Shown: positions 46,470 to 56,479 of the stretch, one piece after another | How the letters are laid out: the number at the start of each line of letters is the position of its first letter | How positions within the stretch are numbered: position 1 is the stretch's first letter | Origin: Halocatena marina | GTDB lineage: Archaea > Halobacteriota > Halobacteria > Halobacteriales > Haloarculaceae | Direction of reading: 5' to 3' | Length of the DNA stretch: 64,000 nucleotides | Assembly (NCBI RefSeq): GCF_023276375.1 | Contig: NZ_JALLPK010000001.1 | Span: 2,170,001-2,234,000, forward strand | The notes under the pieces: generated by a model | Seen by the model: only the letters and a program-made list of their open reading frames with translations | What the model was told of the DNA's origin: nothing | Database searches by the model: none | Translations under genes and position numbers: made by a program

Positions 46470-47786
46470 TTAGTAGGTGACGGACTGTTTGATGTCCAAG
46501 TTAGAACTAATCTCGGTGGTTTCCTCACGGATGGCGTCGGCATCAACACACGTGACGGTACCGTTCTCCATGAGCACGCGTCCGTCGACCATCGTAAACT
46601 GCACATCGTCACCACGCGCGGCGAACACGAGATGGGACAACACATCGTGGAGTGGTGTCGCTCGGGTAATATCCGTTCGGAGCCCGATTATATCTGCACG
46701 CCAGCCCTCTCGTAACGCACCGACGCGATCGATGCCTGCCGCTGCTGCCCCATTAATCGTTGCCATATCGAAGATCGCGCTCGCCGGTGTCGCCGTCGGA
46801 TCGAGGTGCTCAACTTTTTGGAGGAGGCTGGCCTGCCTCATTTCGGTGAACGGGTCGAGTGTGTTATTACACGGTGGACCGTCGTTTCCAAGGGCAACGT
46901 TGATACCGCGATCGAGATAGTCCAGAATCGGGGCAATTCCACTAGCCAGTTTCATATTCGACGACGGGCAGTAAGTCACGTTCGTTCCTGTCTCAGCGAG
47001 CACCTCGCGCTCGCTCTCATCGGTCCAGACACAGTGTGCGAGCACGACATCTTCACCCGTGAGTCCGACCTCGTCCAGCCAGTGAATGTTACGCTTTCCA
47101 GTGCTCTCCTTCACTTTTGCAATTTCGTCGCGGTTCTCGCTTGCGTGTGTATGAATCCGAACACCGTCGTACTTATCAGCAATCGCTCGCGCGCTTCGAA
47201 GACAGTCTTCTGTACACGAGACTGCAAACCGCGGCGTCACTGCGTATCGAAGGCGACCGTCGAACGAGTCGTGATACGCTCGAATGAGCCGTTCAGTCTC
47301 GTTGATCCCCGTGTCGGTGTCTTCGAGAAGCTCATCTGGTGCATTTTTGTCCATGAGTACCTTCCCAAGAACCCCGCGAATACCGAGCTCACCAGCAGCC
47401 TCGAAGGCACGGTCTGCGTGGGCGACAGAGAGGTGATCAATGCACGTCGTCGTCCCGCTTTCGATCAACTCTAGATAGCCGAGTTTTGCGGCCAGCTCCA
47501 TCTCATCAGCTGACAGCGAAGCTTCCATCGGAAGGATGTAATCGAACAGCCAGTCGAGCAGTTCAGTATCATCAGCAATCCCACGCCCAAGACTCTGTAC
47601 CGAGTGAATATGCCCCCCAACAAGTCCCGGTAGGAGAACATCGTACTCCGCTCGCTCGTGGTCCGGATACCGTTCGATGATATCCGCACGTTCACCCACG
47701 CTCTCGATAGTTGAACCTTCCACGACGACTGCCCCGTCGTGGATGACCGTGGACGAATCCACGACAACCGTACCTACGAGCAACAT
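46470..47786 (-). CDS. Amidohydrolase, cytosine/SAH/MTA deaminase-like
   Basis: 438 residues from MLLVGTVVVDSSTVIHDGAV; a GTG seven codons earlier is possible. The metal-binding motifs of the deaminase-type amidohydrolases are all there: His59/His61 in GGHIHSVQS, IHTHASE, VLAHCVWTD, and the Asp in GNDGPPCNN. PRF and YCPSSNMKLASG match the MTA/SAH deaminase and chlorohydrolase group. Members remove an amino group from purine-like or triazine rings. Haloarchaea have such genes for purine salvage or SAH recycling. It is a single gene. Confidence 0.88.
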   Translation of the reverse strand: MLLVGTVVVDSSTVIHDGAVVVEGSTIESVGERADIIERYPDHERAEYDVLLPGLVGGHIHSVQSLGRGIADDTELLDWLFDYILPMEASLSADEMELAAKLGYLELIESGTTTCIDHLSVAHADRAFEAAGELGIRGVLGKVLMDKNAPDELLEDTDTGINETERLIRAYHDSFDGRLRYAVTPRFAVSCTEDCLRSARAIADKYDGVRIHTHASENRDEIAKVKESTGKRNIHWLDEVGLTGEDVVLAHCVWTDESEREVLAETGTNVTYCPSSNMKLASGIAPILDYLDRGINVALGNDGPPCNNTLDPFTEMRQASLLQKVEHLDPTATPASAIFDMATINGAAAAGIDRVGALREGWRADIIGLRTDITRATPLHDVLSHLVFAARGDDVQFTMVDGRVLMENGTVTCVDADAIREETTEISSNLDIKQSVTY

Positions 47787-48509
47787 GTCTCTGACTGTGC
47801 TCTCCACCGTAATATGGTTTTCCCCACGGAGCGCTGCCGTTGCTCCACGTTATAGTCTGAGAAACAGGGATCGGCCATAACTGAAACATCAGTAGTACAA
47901 TACTATATCCCTATATTCGAGTGAGTAGACATAAGAGATTGAATCCACATAGCGTTCCTATATGAAAAACGAATCAATTGAACGACGAGGCCGCACCAGT
48001 ACTGGCCACAGCCTTCTGTGCAGAGTGGACACTAAATATGAATCAAACGGATGTAGCATAAGCACGATCAGATTAGTCACCATCTGTTTAAGAAAGACGC
48101 TCTGCTTTCCAATATATAGCACAAAGGAAATTAACTAATCGAACCGTTAAGTTCTCTTTTAGAACCTACCGCACGAATATTGAAGACGTTTCTACTGTCT
48201 CGTGAAGATGAAAACTTGAGTAGAGATTGCCATAGTTTTTGAGAGATAGAGTTTCTCGCCTACAAACGTTCGATTTAGGAGATTTACCAGTCAGCAGTGG
48301 CTAGTGATTGAAGAAAATTCAAAAATATATTTACTTTTATCTAAATAATCGCACTTTAGTTGCTTTTTATCTGTTATATTGTCGCTCGTCTCGATTGAGC
48401 CAACCGACTCAACAGAGGATGATACATCAAAAATGAACTGTGTCTCAACAATCGGATCATGAGGACACGGACCTGGGATTTTATGGTACCGCTCGTCGTT
48501 TCCGAGAGT
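47787..48509. other. Spacer between amidohydrolase and aldo-keto reductase
   Basis: About 720 AT-rich bases. No gene is supported; reverse-strand frames overlapping the next gene are shadows. Confidence 0.45.
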
Positions 48510-49322
48510 ATGGATATCGCCGAACCGTTCAGATTGGGGCTGGGGACGTACACCAGTGCTGGCGACGAGAACTGCACACAAAGCGTTGCGACTGCACTGG
48601 ATGTGGGTTACCGACACGTCGACACCGCGCAGGTGTACGGAAACGAAGAAAGTGTAGGTGAAGGGATCCGCCAATCGTCTGTTCCACGCAAAGACATCTT
48701 CCTTGCGACCAAGACGGTTCATCACGATGTTCCTGGGCCTGAGTACGAGGACATTTTGCAAGCGGTTGATGGCTGTCTTCAACGGCTCGGTGTCGAAACC
48801 GTCGAGTTGCTCTATGTGCATTGGCCGACAGGCATCTATGATCCTGCGGTTACACTTCCAGCATTCGATGAATTGTACGATACAGGGACGATCGGTCATA
48901 TTGGTGTGAGCAACTTCGAGCCTCACCAACTCGACGAGGCTCGTGAGATACTCGATGCACCGATTTTTGCTCATCAGGTCGAAATGCATCCACTACTTCA
49001 GCAGGATGAATTGCGCGCGTACGCTCAGCGTCACGATCACACTCTCGTCGCGTACGCTCCTATCGCAAGAGGTGAGGTGTTCGATGTCCCCGAACTGACT
49101 ACGATCGCTGATAAACACGGCGTGAGCGAAGCACAGGTCAGCCTCGCGTGGCTGTTAGAGAAAGACGTTGTACCGATTCCGAAGGCAAGTAGTGAGGCAC
49201 ACCTTCGGGAGAATTTCGAGGCACGATCCCTGTCGCTCGATACGGAGGACATTGAGCAGATCGATGCGATCGAGCAAGAAGAACGGCTCATCGACCCCGA
49301 CAGAGCACCGTGGAACCAGTGA
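48510..49322 (+). CDS. Aldo/keto reductase
   Basis: 270 residues from MDIAEPFRLGLGTYTSAGDE. The catalytic tetrad is Asp39 and Tyr43 (HVDTAQVYGNEESVG), Lys68 (FLATKTV) and His104 (LLYVHWP). The NADPH-binding region includes GVSNFEP and VPIPKASSEAHLRENF. This small AKR lacks the long C-terminal loop of some members, as in bacterial 2,5-diketo-gluconate reductase types. It reduces aldehydes or ketones in the cytoplasm. It precedes the PEP carboxylase gene by 195 bases. Confidence 0.92.
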   Translation: MDIAEPFRLGLGTYTSAGDENCTQSVATALDVGYRHVDTAQVYGNEESVGEGIRQSSVPRKDIFLATKTVHHDVPGPEYEDILQAVDGCLQRLGVETVELLYVHWPTGIYDPAVTLPAFDELYDTGTIGHIGVSNFEPHQLDEAREILDAPIFAHQVEMHPLLQQDELRAYAQRHDHTLVAYAPIARGEVFDVPELTTIADKHGVSEAQVSLAWLLEKDVVPIPKASSEAHLRENFEARSLSLDTEDIEQIDAIEQEERLIDPDRAPWNQ

Positions 49323-49517
49323 CGTTCTGAGGAACTCACTGGCACCGCTGTTCGTGAACGAGCGTTATTGACAAGGATTTGAGTATACTATTGAATTCCG
49401 TATACGAGTAGTAAACACACCGAGAGACGGTACGCCGTCCTGTATCCATAATAAATAATTTAAATGAAATTGTTCGTGAGTGCGAACGTTTTAGTAGATG
49501 GATACCAGTGTATTGGT

Positions 49518-52208
49518 ATGGAATTACACAGCAGAGGCGTTCGCCAAGACGTTCGTGAGCTTGGTTCGTTGCTCGGTGATGTATTAGCAGCACAGGCATC
49601 TGATGAAGCATTTGAGGCAGTCGAAGCCCTTCGCACGACAGCGATTGAGTACCGACGGGATGACCGTACCTCACGAGAGGTATTGCGCGAGAATATCGCA
49701 TCACTTTCTCCCGAGCATCGACGCAGCGTTGCTCGTGCGTTTACGACATATTTCGAGCTAATTAACCTCGCAGAGGAGCGCGAGCGTGTTCGAGCTGTTC
49801 GAACCGAGTCTCAGAACCAGACACTCGAAGGGAGCTTCGATGACGTAGTGGCAGCCCTCGATGATGTGGATTCAGCAACTGTTCAACAGATCGTCGATGA
49901 TGTGTTGATTGAGCCGACGTTCACGGCTCATCCAACGGAAGCGCGCCGCAAAACGATAAAGGCAAAGCTCAGATCGATTGCGGCCATGCTCGAACGGCTC
50001 GATGAACAGTCACATACTGATATCGAACGAGCGCATCTCGAACGCGAACTCGATGCAGCAGTGACGAGTCTTTGGCAGACCGCACAGATTCGTAGTCGCC
50101 GTCCGACACCGGACGATGAAGCACACAACGTCCAGTGGTATCTCGAAAATGTTCTCTTCGATGTCATTGGTGATGTTTATACTGAGTTCGAATCGGTCCT
50201 CGAACGCGATATCGATGCGTCGATCGCTGTGCCGAAGCTGTTCGAATTCCGGTCATGGGCGGGCAGTGACCGAGACGGCAATCCGCACGTGACACCTGAT
50301 GTGACGTCTCGCACACTCGCTCGACAGCAGTCGCTCGTTCTCGAACGATATCGTGAGGAACTCGATACGCTCTCAGGGGTATTGAGTCAGGACCGTGCAC
50401 GGCTTTCGATCGACGCTGCGTTCCGAGAGTCGCTTCAGGAAGATCGTGATGCGCTTCCCAGTGTGGCCGTGACGGCCGAAGAGGCGTATCCTGACGAACC
50501 GTACCGCCAGAAAGTTCGACTGATGTACGAACGTCTCGACCGGATCGATGACGTTCGTCCCGGTGGGTACGACGCGCCAGACGAATTCGACGCAGATCTG
50601 CGTGAACTGATCGATAGCCTCCGAGCCAACGGTGCAGACTCGATCGTCGATGCGTATCTTGTCCCGCTCCGGCGGAAGGTCGAGACGTTTGGGTTCACCC
50701 TTGCGAACTTGGACCTGCGTGACCACCGTGAAAATCATACTGCTGCCGTCCAGGAGACACTCGAACGCGAGGGGCTCGATTACGGCACACTCAATGAGAA
50801 CGAGCGAATTGCTCTTCTCACTGATGCGGTCCTTCAAGAACAGCCGGTCATCGATCTTACCGAAACGGGTGGACTGTCCGAAACAACAACGCGTGTTTGT
50901 GATCGATTTACTCACCTCTCGGATTGGCAGGCAGAGTACGGCAGTGGAGCCATCGATTCTTACTGTATCAGCATGACCGAGCAACCAAGCCACGTTCTCG
51001 AAGTGTTGTTTCTCGCTGATCAGGCCGGGGTTGTTTCGCTTCCAGAGTACTCCGGACTAAACATTGTTCCGCTGCTCGAAACCAAGAGTGCGCTCTCTAA
51101 TGCGGACGACATCATGGGAACGCTGTTCGAGAACGACGCGTACTCACAAACGCTCGCACTTCGTGGAAACACCCAGGAGATCATGCTCGGCTATTCTGAT
51201 TCAAACAAGGAAAACGGATTTCTCGCGGCTAACTGGGCGCTCTATCGCAACCAACGACGACTTGGAGCTATCACCGATGCACACGATGTCGATCTCCGGC
51301 TATTCCACGGCCGAGGAGGTTCAATTTCGCGTGGGGGTGGACCGATGAACGAAGCGCTGCTCGCGCTCCCTCGTGAGACAGTTACTGGCGAGGTGAAATT
51401 CACCGAACAAGGGGAAGCAATTGCGGAAAAATACGCCAACCCTCGCATTGCCGAGCGAAACCTCGAACAGATGCTCACAGCCCAGCTTCGTTCACGGCTT
51501 CGCTCTCTGAACGACCCAGAAGAGCCGATCCGATCGGAGTGGCGTGACGCGATGGCCACGATGTCCGAGACGGCACGCACGGAATACCAAGAGCTGCTCG
51601 AAACCGACGGCTTTGTCGCCTACTTCGAACAGGCAACGCCGATTACGGTCATTGAAACGCTCAATCTTGGTTCGCGTCCAGCCTCCCGATCTGACGAACG
51701 TACTGTTGAGGACCTTCGTGCAATCCCGTGGGTGTTCTCGTGGACGCAATCACGATGTATTCTCCCAGGATGGTACGGGCTCGCTGCTGGCATCGACGCC
51801 TATCTCGAAGACGGCGGTGACGTCGAAACCCTGCAGGAGATGTATTCGGAATGGCCATTCTTCCGAACGACGCTCGATAATGCAGCGCTTGCGATTGCGC
51901 GCACAGATATGGAAATTGCCGCCGAATACGCGACTCTCGCTGACGACACACTCCGCGATCGAATCTTCCCCCGGCTGACCGCAGAACACGAACGCGCAGC
52001 CGAACTCGTGTTGACGATCACGGATCGAACTCACCTCATTGATCGTGAATGGCTCCGAGAGAGTCTCGAACGACGCAACCCGTACGTTGATCCGCTCAAT
52101 CTCTTGCAAGTCCGTCTCCTCGAAACGACCGAACGCACGTCAGAAGAAGAGCGTGCGCTTCGACTAACAATTAATGGGATTGCTGCAGGTATGAAAAACA
52201 CGGGCTGA
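49518..52208 (+). CDS. ppc: Phosphoenolpyruvate carboxylase (bacterial type)
   Basis: 896 residues from MELHSRGVRQDVRELGS; frames upstream to 49464 add a non-family leader. The signature motifs are TAHPTEARR (His138, the same number as in the E. coli enzyme), VLRGNTQEIMLGYSDSNKENGF, FHGRGGSISRGGGPM (Arg599), EQGEAIAEKYANP and WVFSWTQSRCILPGWYGL. The C-terminus ends INGIAAGMKNTG, the conserved tail. The enzyme adds bicarbonate to phosphoenolpyruvate to make oxaloacetate, refilling the citric-acid cycle. It is an isolated gene, and the AT-rich TATA-like run before 49464 probably drives it. Confidence 0.96.
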   Translation: MELHSRGVRQDVRELGSLLGDVLAAQASDEAFEAVEALRTTAIEYRRDDRTSREVLRENIASLSPEHRRSVARAFTTYFELINLAEERERVRAVRTESQNQTLEGSFDDVVAALDDVDSATVQQIVDDVLIEPTFTAHPTEARRKTIKAKLRSIAAMLERLDEQSHTDIERAHLERELDAAVTSLWQTAQIRSRRPTPDDEAHNVQWYLENVLFDVIGDVYTEFESVLERDIDASIAVPKLFEFRSWAGSDRDGNPHVTPDVTSRTLARQQSLVLERYREELDTLSGVLSQDRARLSIDAAFRESLQEDRDALPSVAVTAEEAYPDEPYRQKVRLMYERLDRIDDVRPGGYDAPDEFDADLRELIDSLRANGADSIVDAYLVPLRRKVETFGFTLANLDLRDHRENHTAAVQETLEREGLDYGTLNENERIALLTDAVLQEQPVIDLTETGGLSETTTRVCDRFTHLSDWQAEYGSGAIDSYCISMTEQPSHVLEVLFLADQAGVVSLPEYSGLNIVPLLETKSALSNADDIMGTLFENDAYSQTLALRGNTQEIMLGYSDSNKENGFLAANWALYRNQRRLGAITDAHDVDLRLFHGRGGSISRGGGPMNEALLALPRETVTGEVKFTEQGEAIAEKYANPRIAERNLEQMLTAQLRSRLRSLNDPEEPIRSEWRDAMATMSETARTEYQELLETDGFVAYFEQATPITVIETLNLGSRPASRSDERTVEDLRAIPWVFSWTQSRCILPGWYGLAAGIDAYLEDGGDVETLQEMYSEWPFFRTTLDNAALAIARTDMEIAAEYATLADDTLRDRIFPRLTAEHERAAELVLTITDRTHLIDREWLRESLERRNPYVDPLNLLQVRLLETTERTSEEERALRLTINGIAAGMKNTG

Positions 52209-52423
52209 TCCACTGTCGTCATCGGTGACAGACGACGCTATTCTCCAAAATTGCAGTTTGACTGTGAAACCAACCAACCGAAGATCGTTCTCAACCATTG
52301 GAATCACCATACACAAGCAAGGTGTTTGAGACGCAACCTCACTACTGATCACACTGTATACTGAAAAGTGTACGTCGCGAGCGCCCGATCCGGATGAGAT
52401 GTTGTGTCGATCCTCGGCAAGGA

Positions 52424-52443
52424 TTACAATGGTAACATTGTAA
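52424..52443. repeat. TTACA-N10-TGTAA palindrome (third copy)
   Basis: TTACAATGGTAACATTGTAA has perfect eight-base arms (TTACAATG and CATTGTAA) around GTAA. The first ten bases are identical to the copy at 46284, and flanking bases A before and C after are shared with all three copies. Confidence 0.55.
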
Positions 52444-53157
52444 CAACCATCGAACCAGACAGCGTAACCGACACATCAGATACGGCGTATTTCGATTCTA
52501 CGTCTACTGTTCCCTCCAAGTTAGTCACATTACGAAATGGATCGGTCTCCGGACGGAGAGATAGAATGTTCGATACACAAGAAGTAGCTCCCTGCAGAAG
52601 CAGGCCATTATTCGTAGTTAAAAAACAATATTATTGGAATAAGGTTGGCAACCAAAGTTGTAAATGTAGTACGACGGTGTTCTTACGACGTTGACTGGTA
52701 TACGCTGTGGAAGAAAATATTGCTAACCTATACTTGAAGCGTTTGTGAGCCAGATTATCGGCTATACATACGTGTAATCAGTGGTAGACAATGCTACACT
52801 ATCCTTGAACTGAGATTGGTGTATTGATAATGGAGCATGTGCTTGTATATGCTACTGTCTTCGTGATGTTCACACTATACCATTATCTGATGTTTCATCC
52901 AACAGCAAGTTTCTCGAATAAGACGATCCACTGGTGTTATACGTTACAAATATATACGTGATCGGTATCGGTAACCGACATCCAGAGAGAGGTTCAATAC
53001 ACAAGTCTGATCGGGTAGTACCGATTCGAATGTGTAGTAATCGGCAGCAAGCGTTTCCCAGTGTCGAAGCGCAGTCTAAAACGCAAACACACAACAGCTA
53101 TGCTCAGTAACACTATCTCGCCTTCCGGCGAATAGGATGAGGACGGAAGCAACACGC

Positions 53158-53173
53158 TGTCCGGTACCGGACA
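53158..53173. repeat. Perfect 16-base palindrome TGTCCGGTACCGGACA
   Basis: Self-complementary over its whole length with a GGTACC centre. It lies 129 bases before the broken glycosylase gene. Confidence 0.45.
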
Positions 53174-53301
53174 CAGAAGAAACATTGGCGCAATCAGATT
53201 GAAGAGACCAATTCACGACAGTCGGGGGAGATGGGGCATCACTCATCAGCTTGAAAACAAGATAACCAATCGCAGAAAGTGCCGTTAAATAAGACAGAAC
53301 A

Positions 53302-53792
53302 ATGACTTCCATCGATTTCGAAACGGTGTTCGAAGAAGCGTCCGAGACACACGACCTGCAGTTTGATCGTTCACAGTTTGTCCCGAGTTGTGGCCCACTC
53401 AACGCATCGCTCATGCTCGTTGGTGAGGCACCCGGCGAACGAGAGAGATCGACCGCCGTGATCTCTACATCACCAATCTGAGTAAAGTGCGCTTGCCCGA
53501 CAATCGTGATCCTCACAGTGATGAAATCACGATGTGGAAACCTGTCCTTGACGCGGAAATAGAACGTGTTGCTCCGAGTGTTATCGTTACGCTCGGAAAT
53601 GGTACAACACGTGCGCTTCTCGATACGAACGAAAAGATATCAGACAAACATGGAGAGTATTTCGAACGAGATGATCGCATGACCATTCCAACATACCATC
53701 CTGCTTCAATGTTCTACGATGACCGAATTAAGAAAGCAATCGAAGAAGATATGCAGACTGCAGCGAAAAAAGCAGAGCTCCTGACGATGTGA
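53302..53792 (+). pseudogene. Uracil-DNA glycosylase (family 4/5-like), internal deletion and frameshift
   Basis: The first frame, from ATG 53302, reads MTSIDFETVFEEASETHDLQ and reaches motif A, LMLVGEAPGER, near 53450. It then runs out of frame to a TGA at 53479-53481. A second frame resumes at about 53453 with IDRRDLYITNLSKVRLPDNRDPHSDE and continues through IVTLGNGTTRALL and motif B TIPTYHPASMFYD to the TGA at 53790. Comparing with the family, about 25 codons after GEAPGE (the part normally holding GxPFVG and the cluster-linked segment) are missing at the junction and the frame changes. The product would lack part of the uracil pocket, so the gene is almost surely dead. The intact relatives remove uracil from DNA. 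Confidence 0.8.
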
Positions 53793-54704
53793 AGCATCCT
53801 CTGGTTACTTATTTGGTTCTTATAGTTGTCAAGATGTATACCTATGATTTTCTCATTGAAAAACTAAGACACACAACGCTGACGTGCCAACTCACAATCT
53901 CGATATGGTTGCTTTTACATTTCCAACCATACAGTATCAAAAAGTCAATTGCAATTGGCAGTACGTGTAGTCAGATTTCACATATTAGATATAGAACATT
54001 GGATGTATTCACATATCTATTCACGTTATAATATACTAATTCCGTGTTTTTAGTAGTGAGATCATCTAACTACAGGATTGATTATAGAGTGAATTATTAT
54101 CATCTGTTGGACCAATCAGTCGAGACATGTAGCTGCAACTGTTAGTTATTATATGTTCACAATTAATTAGCGATATCGCTCTATATCCCGATATCTCGTC
54201 ATATGCCGGCGCAAATGTCAATATTTACTCCTTTATTATTCCAAATTGGATCCAGATATCAGATATTACTCCATCAGAAATGAGCGTTCAAAAGTTGGAT
54301 ATTTAGAACATCGACTAATTTACGAGTGTTCACCTCTACATCGCTGTTTCTGACTAATTATTAAATGTTCGCATTCTTTACTCCGACAATAGTGACCGAT
54401 TGGTCGACTCTATTCCAAGTCAAAAGCGGTGATTCAACTCAATCAACACTGCTTGAGTAATATCGATTTCCAATAGAAATCTTGTCTTAGAGATACGTAC
54501 AATTACTTCTATAACAGTAATATCAGCCGAATGTATTTATCACAAATAATAATCAAAATAGTTGCTGTGTGGAAATAAGAGCTGCTGCTAACCAGTATCA
54601 CATCTGCCTCCATCATCCGAAACAGACGCTGGAATCGTCGGGGATGCTCGATAGAAATAAAACGGAGGCAAGAACGTCGAATCCGAAAATAGCTGTTTCG
54701 GCCG
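53793..54704. other. Very AT-rich spacer
   Basis: About 900 bases, the most AT-rich stretch noticed. No gene, clear repeat or palindrome with long arms was found. Confidence 0.45.
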
Positions 54705-56411
54705 TTAGTCGTGCACCAGTACGTCAAGCACGTCCGGTCCGGTGGTAGAGAGTGTCTCTTCGAACGTTTCCTCGATTTCGTCGGGCGTCTCGACGAGGTG
54801 TCCTCGTGCGCCATGACTTTCGGCGTTCATCGGAATGTCGACTGGTGGTTCGAAATCCATCCCAACGAAGGTGTGATCCTCGTCATCCCCACCGAAGATT
54901 GCGTTCGTGTTGTCCTTCAGAATCCGATAGTTCCGGTTGTCAGGGACCACAACCGTTAGATCGATGTCGTAACGAGCAGCGGTGTACAGCGTCTGTGGAT
55001 AGTAGAGGTAGGATCCGTCACCGATGTACCCGACTACGTCTCTCGGATCATCGGTTTCTGCCTCTGCGATTGCCGCTCCGACGCTTGCAGGAAGACCGTA
55101 ACCCAGACCGCCGCCCTTATTCGAGATGAACTGCTGTTTGCTCATTGGCCACCGAGTCAACAGCGGATATTTGGCTGTAATGCCTTCGTCGACAATATAG
55201 CACTCTGGTGCGACCGAGCGCATCGTATCGACAAGTTCGGCCTTCGAGGCGCGCGTCTCTCCCGCTGGCGTCTCGTCTTCACCCATCGACTTGACGATCC
55301 CCGAAATTGATTGCTTCATCGTCCGCACAGATTCGAGTCGTTCTTCGCGTTTTTCATCGGACAGTCGCTGCTGGACGCGCTCTGCGAGGTCATCCATCAC
55401 GAGGCCCGGATCCCCGATAATAGCGACATCAGCGGGCTGTCGTTTTCCGATTTCTGCTGGGGCGTCGCTGATATGAATGCAGGTGGTTGCGTCGTCGACG
55501 AGCGCGTTCTCGTGGCGCATGAGCGTCGTGTTGGTCGAACAGCCGACGAAAACGATCGTGTCGGTGTTCATTAACATCGACGCGATTCCTTCTGCGGGCG
55601 GTAGGTAGGAGAGCCACTGTTCGTGATCTCCGGGGAAGTTGACTTCACAGGCGAGAATCTCGCCGTGGACGCGGGCACCTGTTGCTTCGGCGAGTTCGAC
55701 TCCCGAATCAACCGCGCCAGCGCGAGCGACGTGATCGCCGACGACGAGCATCGGTTCCGTTGCCTCGGCGAGCGCAGTAGCGGCCTGCTCCAGTTGTGCA
55801 GGATCACCGCGTCCCGCGTTCGGAACTGCACCGAGTCGCTGTGGCTCGTCGTCGGTCTCGGCCAACATTACGTCCATTGGGAGCGCGAGAAAGACCGGCC
55901 CCATCGGAGGTGTAAGTGCGGTTCGAAACGCTCGTCTGAGGAGGAGGGGCAGGGCATTCACGTCGGTGACTTCCGCGCTGAATTTTGTGAACTGTTCGAC
56001 CATCGCTTCGAGATCTCCAGACAGAAGCGGCTCTTCGTGGCGGAAATCGAGCTCGTGGTTGCCAGCAGTGACAACAACGGGTGCGCCGGCCCACTTCGCC
56101 GCGAAGAGATTGCCGAGACCGTGAGCCAGTCCCGGTGTAATATGGAGGTTCACGACACCAACTGGAGGATTAGCGTGAGCGTCTTGGTCGTGCTCTTGGT
56201 TATGACCGTGATACCGACGCGTGCTCGCGTATCCAGCAGCCATTCCGACCGCGATGTCTTCGTGTAAGCCGAGCACGTATTCGAGGTTGCTGTCGGCAAG
56301 CGCATTCAAGACCGGTAGCTCGGTCGTCCCAGGGTTCCCGAAGACGCGAGACACGCCGTACTGAGAAAGGGCATCCACGAACAGATCCGCACCCGTCTGA
56401 CTGTCACTCAT
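54705..56411 (-). CDS. Thiamine-diphosphate enzyme, benzoylformate decarboxylase-like
   Basis: 568 residues with the three-domain ThDP fold. Glu51 (LHEDIAVGMAAGYAS) activates the cofactor. NLHITPGLAHGLGN aligns with the NLHSAAG segment of benzoylformate decarboxylase, with His90 in the place of its catalytic His70. VFGNPGTTELPVL is the decarboxylase-type start. The cofactor motif GDGSYLYYPQTLYTAARYDIDLTVVVPDNRNY is near 463. Residues 66-81 (RRYHGHNQEHDQDAHA) are a His/Asp-rich insertion that I do not recall in relatives. It would decarboxylate an aryl or alkyl 2-oxoacid to an aldehyde. Third gene of an operon with an SDR and an LLM oxidoreductase (68 bases from the latter). Confidence 0.87.
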   Translation of the reverse strand: MSDSQTGADLFVDALSQYGVSRVFGNPGTTELPVLNALADSNLEYVLGLHEDIAVGMAAGYASTRRYHGHNQEHDQDAHANPPVGVVNLHITPGLAHGLGNLFAAKWAGAPVVVTAGNHELDFRHEEPLLSGDLEAMVEQFTKFSAEVTDVNALPLLLRRAFRTALTPPMGPVFLALPMDVMLAETDDEPQRLGAVPNAGRGDPAQLEQAATALAEATEPMLVVGDHVARAGAVDSGVELAEATGARVHGEILACEVNFPGDHEQWLSYLPPAEGIASMLMNTDTIVFVGCSTNTTLMRHENALVDDATTCIHISDAPAEIGKRQPADVAIIGDPGLVMDDLAERVQQRLSDEKREERLESVRTMKQSISGIVKSMGEDETPAGETRASKAELVDTMRSVAPECYIVDEGITAKYPLLTRWPMSKQQFISNKGGGLGYGLPASVGAAIAEAETDDPRDVVGYIGDGSYLYYPQTLYTAARYDIDLTVVVPDNRNYRILKDNTNAIFGGDDEDHTFVGMDFEPPVDIPMNAESHGARGHLVETPDEIEETFEETLSTTGPDVLDVLVHD

Positions 56412-56479
56412 TCGCTTGCCTCCACGAGTTGGTCGTGTGCCGTCCGATCAGCAGAGTTGATACCGAAAACATAGTGTGT

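Larger units (their letters stand above)
52209..53301. other. 1.1-kb spacer with palindromes
   Basis: A weak forward frame at 52404-52520 reads VSILGKDYNGNIVTTIEPDS and could be a gene relic, but it has no family resemblance and is interrupted. Palindromes at 52424 and 53158 are listed separately. No complete gene is supported. Confidence 0.4.

Noticed and set aside
48291..48989. Reverse-strand frame of 232 residues over the aldo-keto reductase
   Set aside because: Antisense shadow of a gene with an intact catalytic tetrad.
52404..52694. 96-residue frame containing the third palindrome
   Set aside because: Starts with a weak codon, loses coding character after about 40 codons and contains a regulatory-type palindrome.
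53076..53311. Reverse-strand small membrane protein (MEVIVLSYLTALSAIGYLVF)
   Set aside because: It overlaps the glycosylase N-terminus in the opposite direction and has no resemblance to a known family; probably a chance hydrophobic frame.
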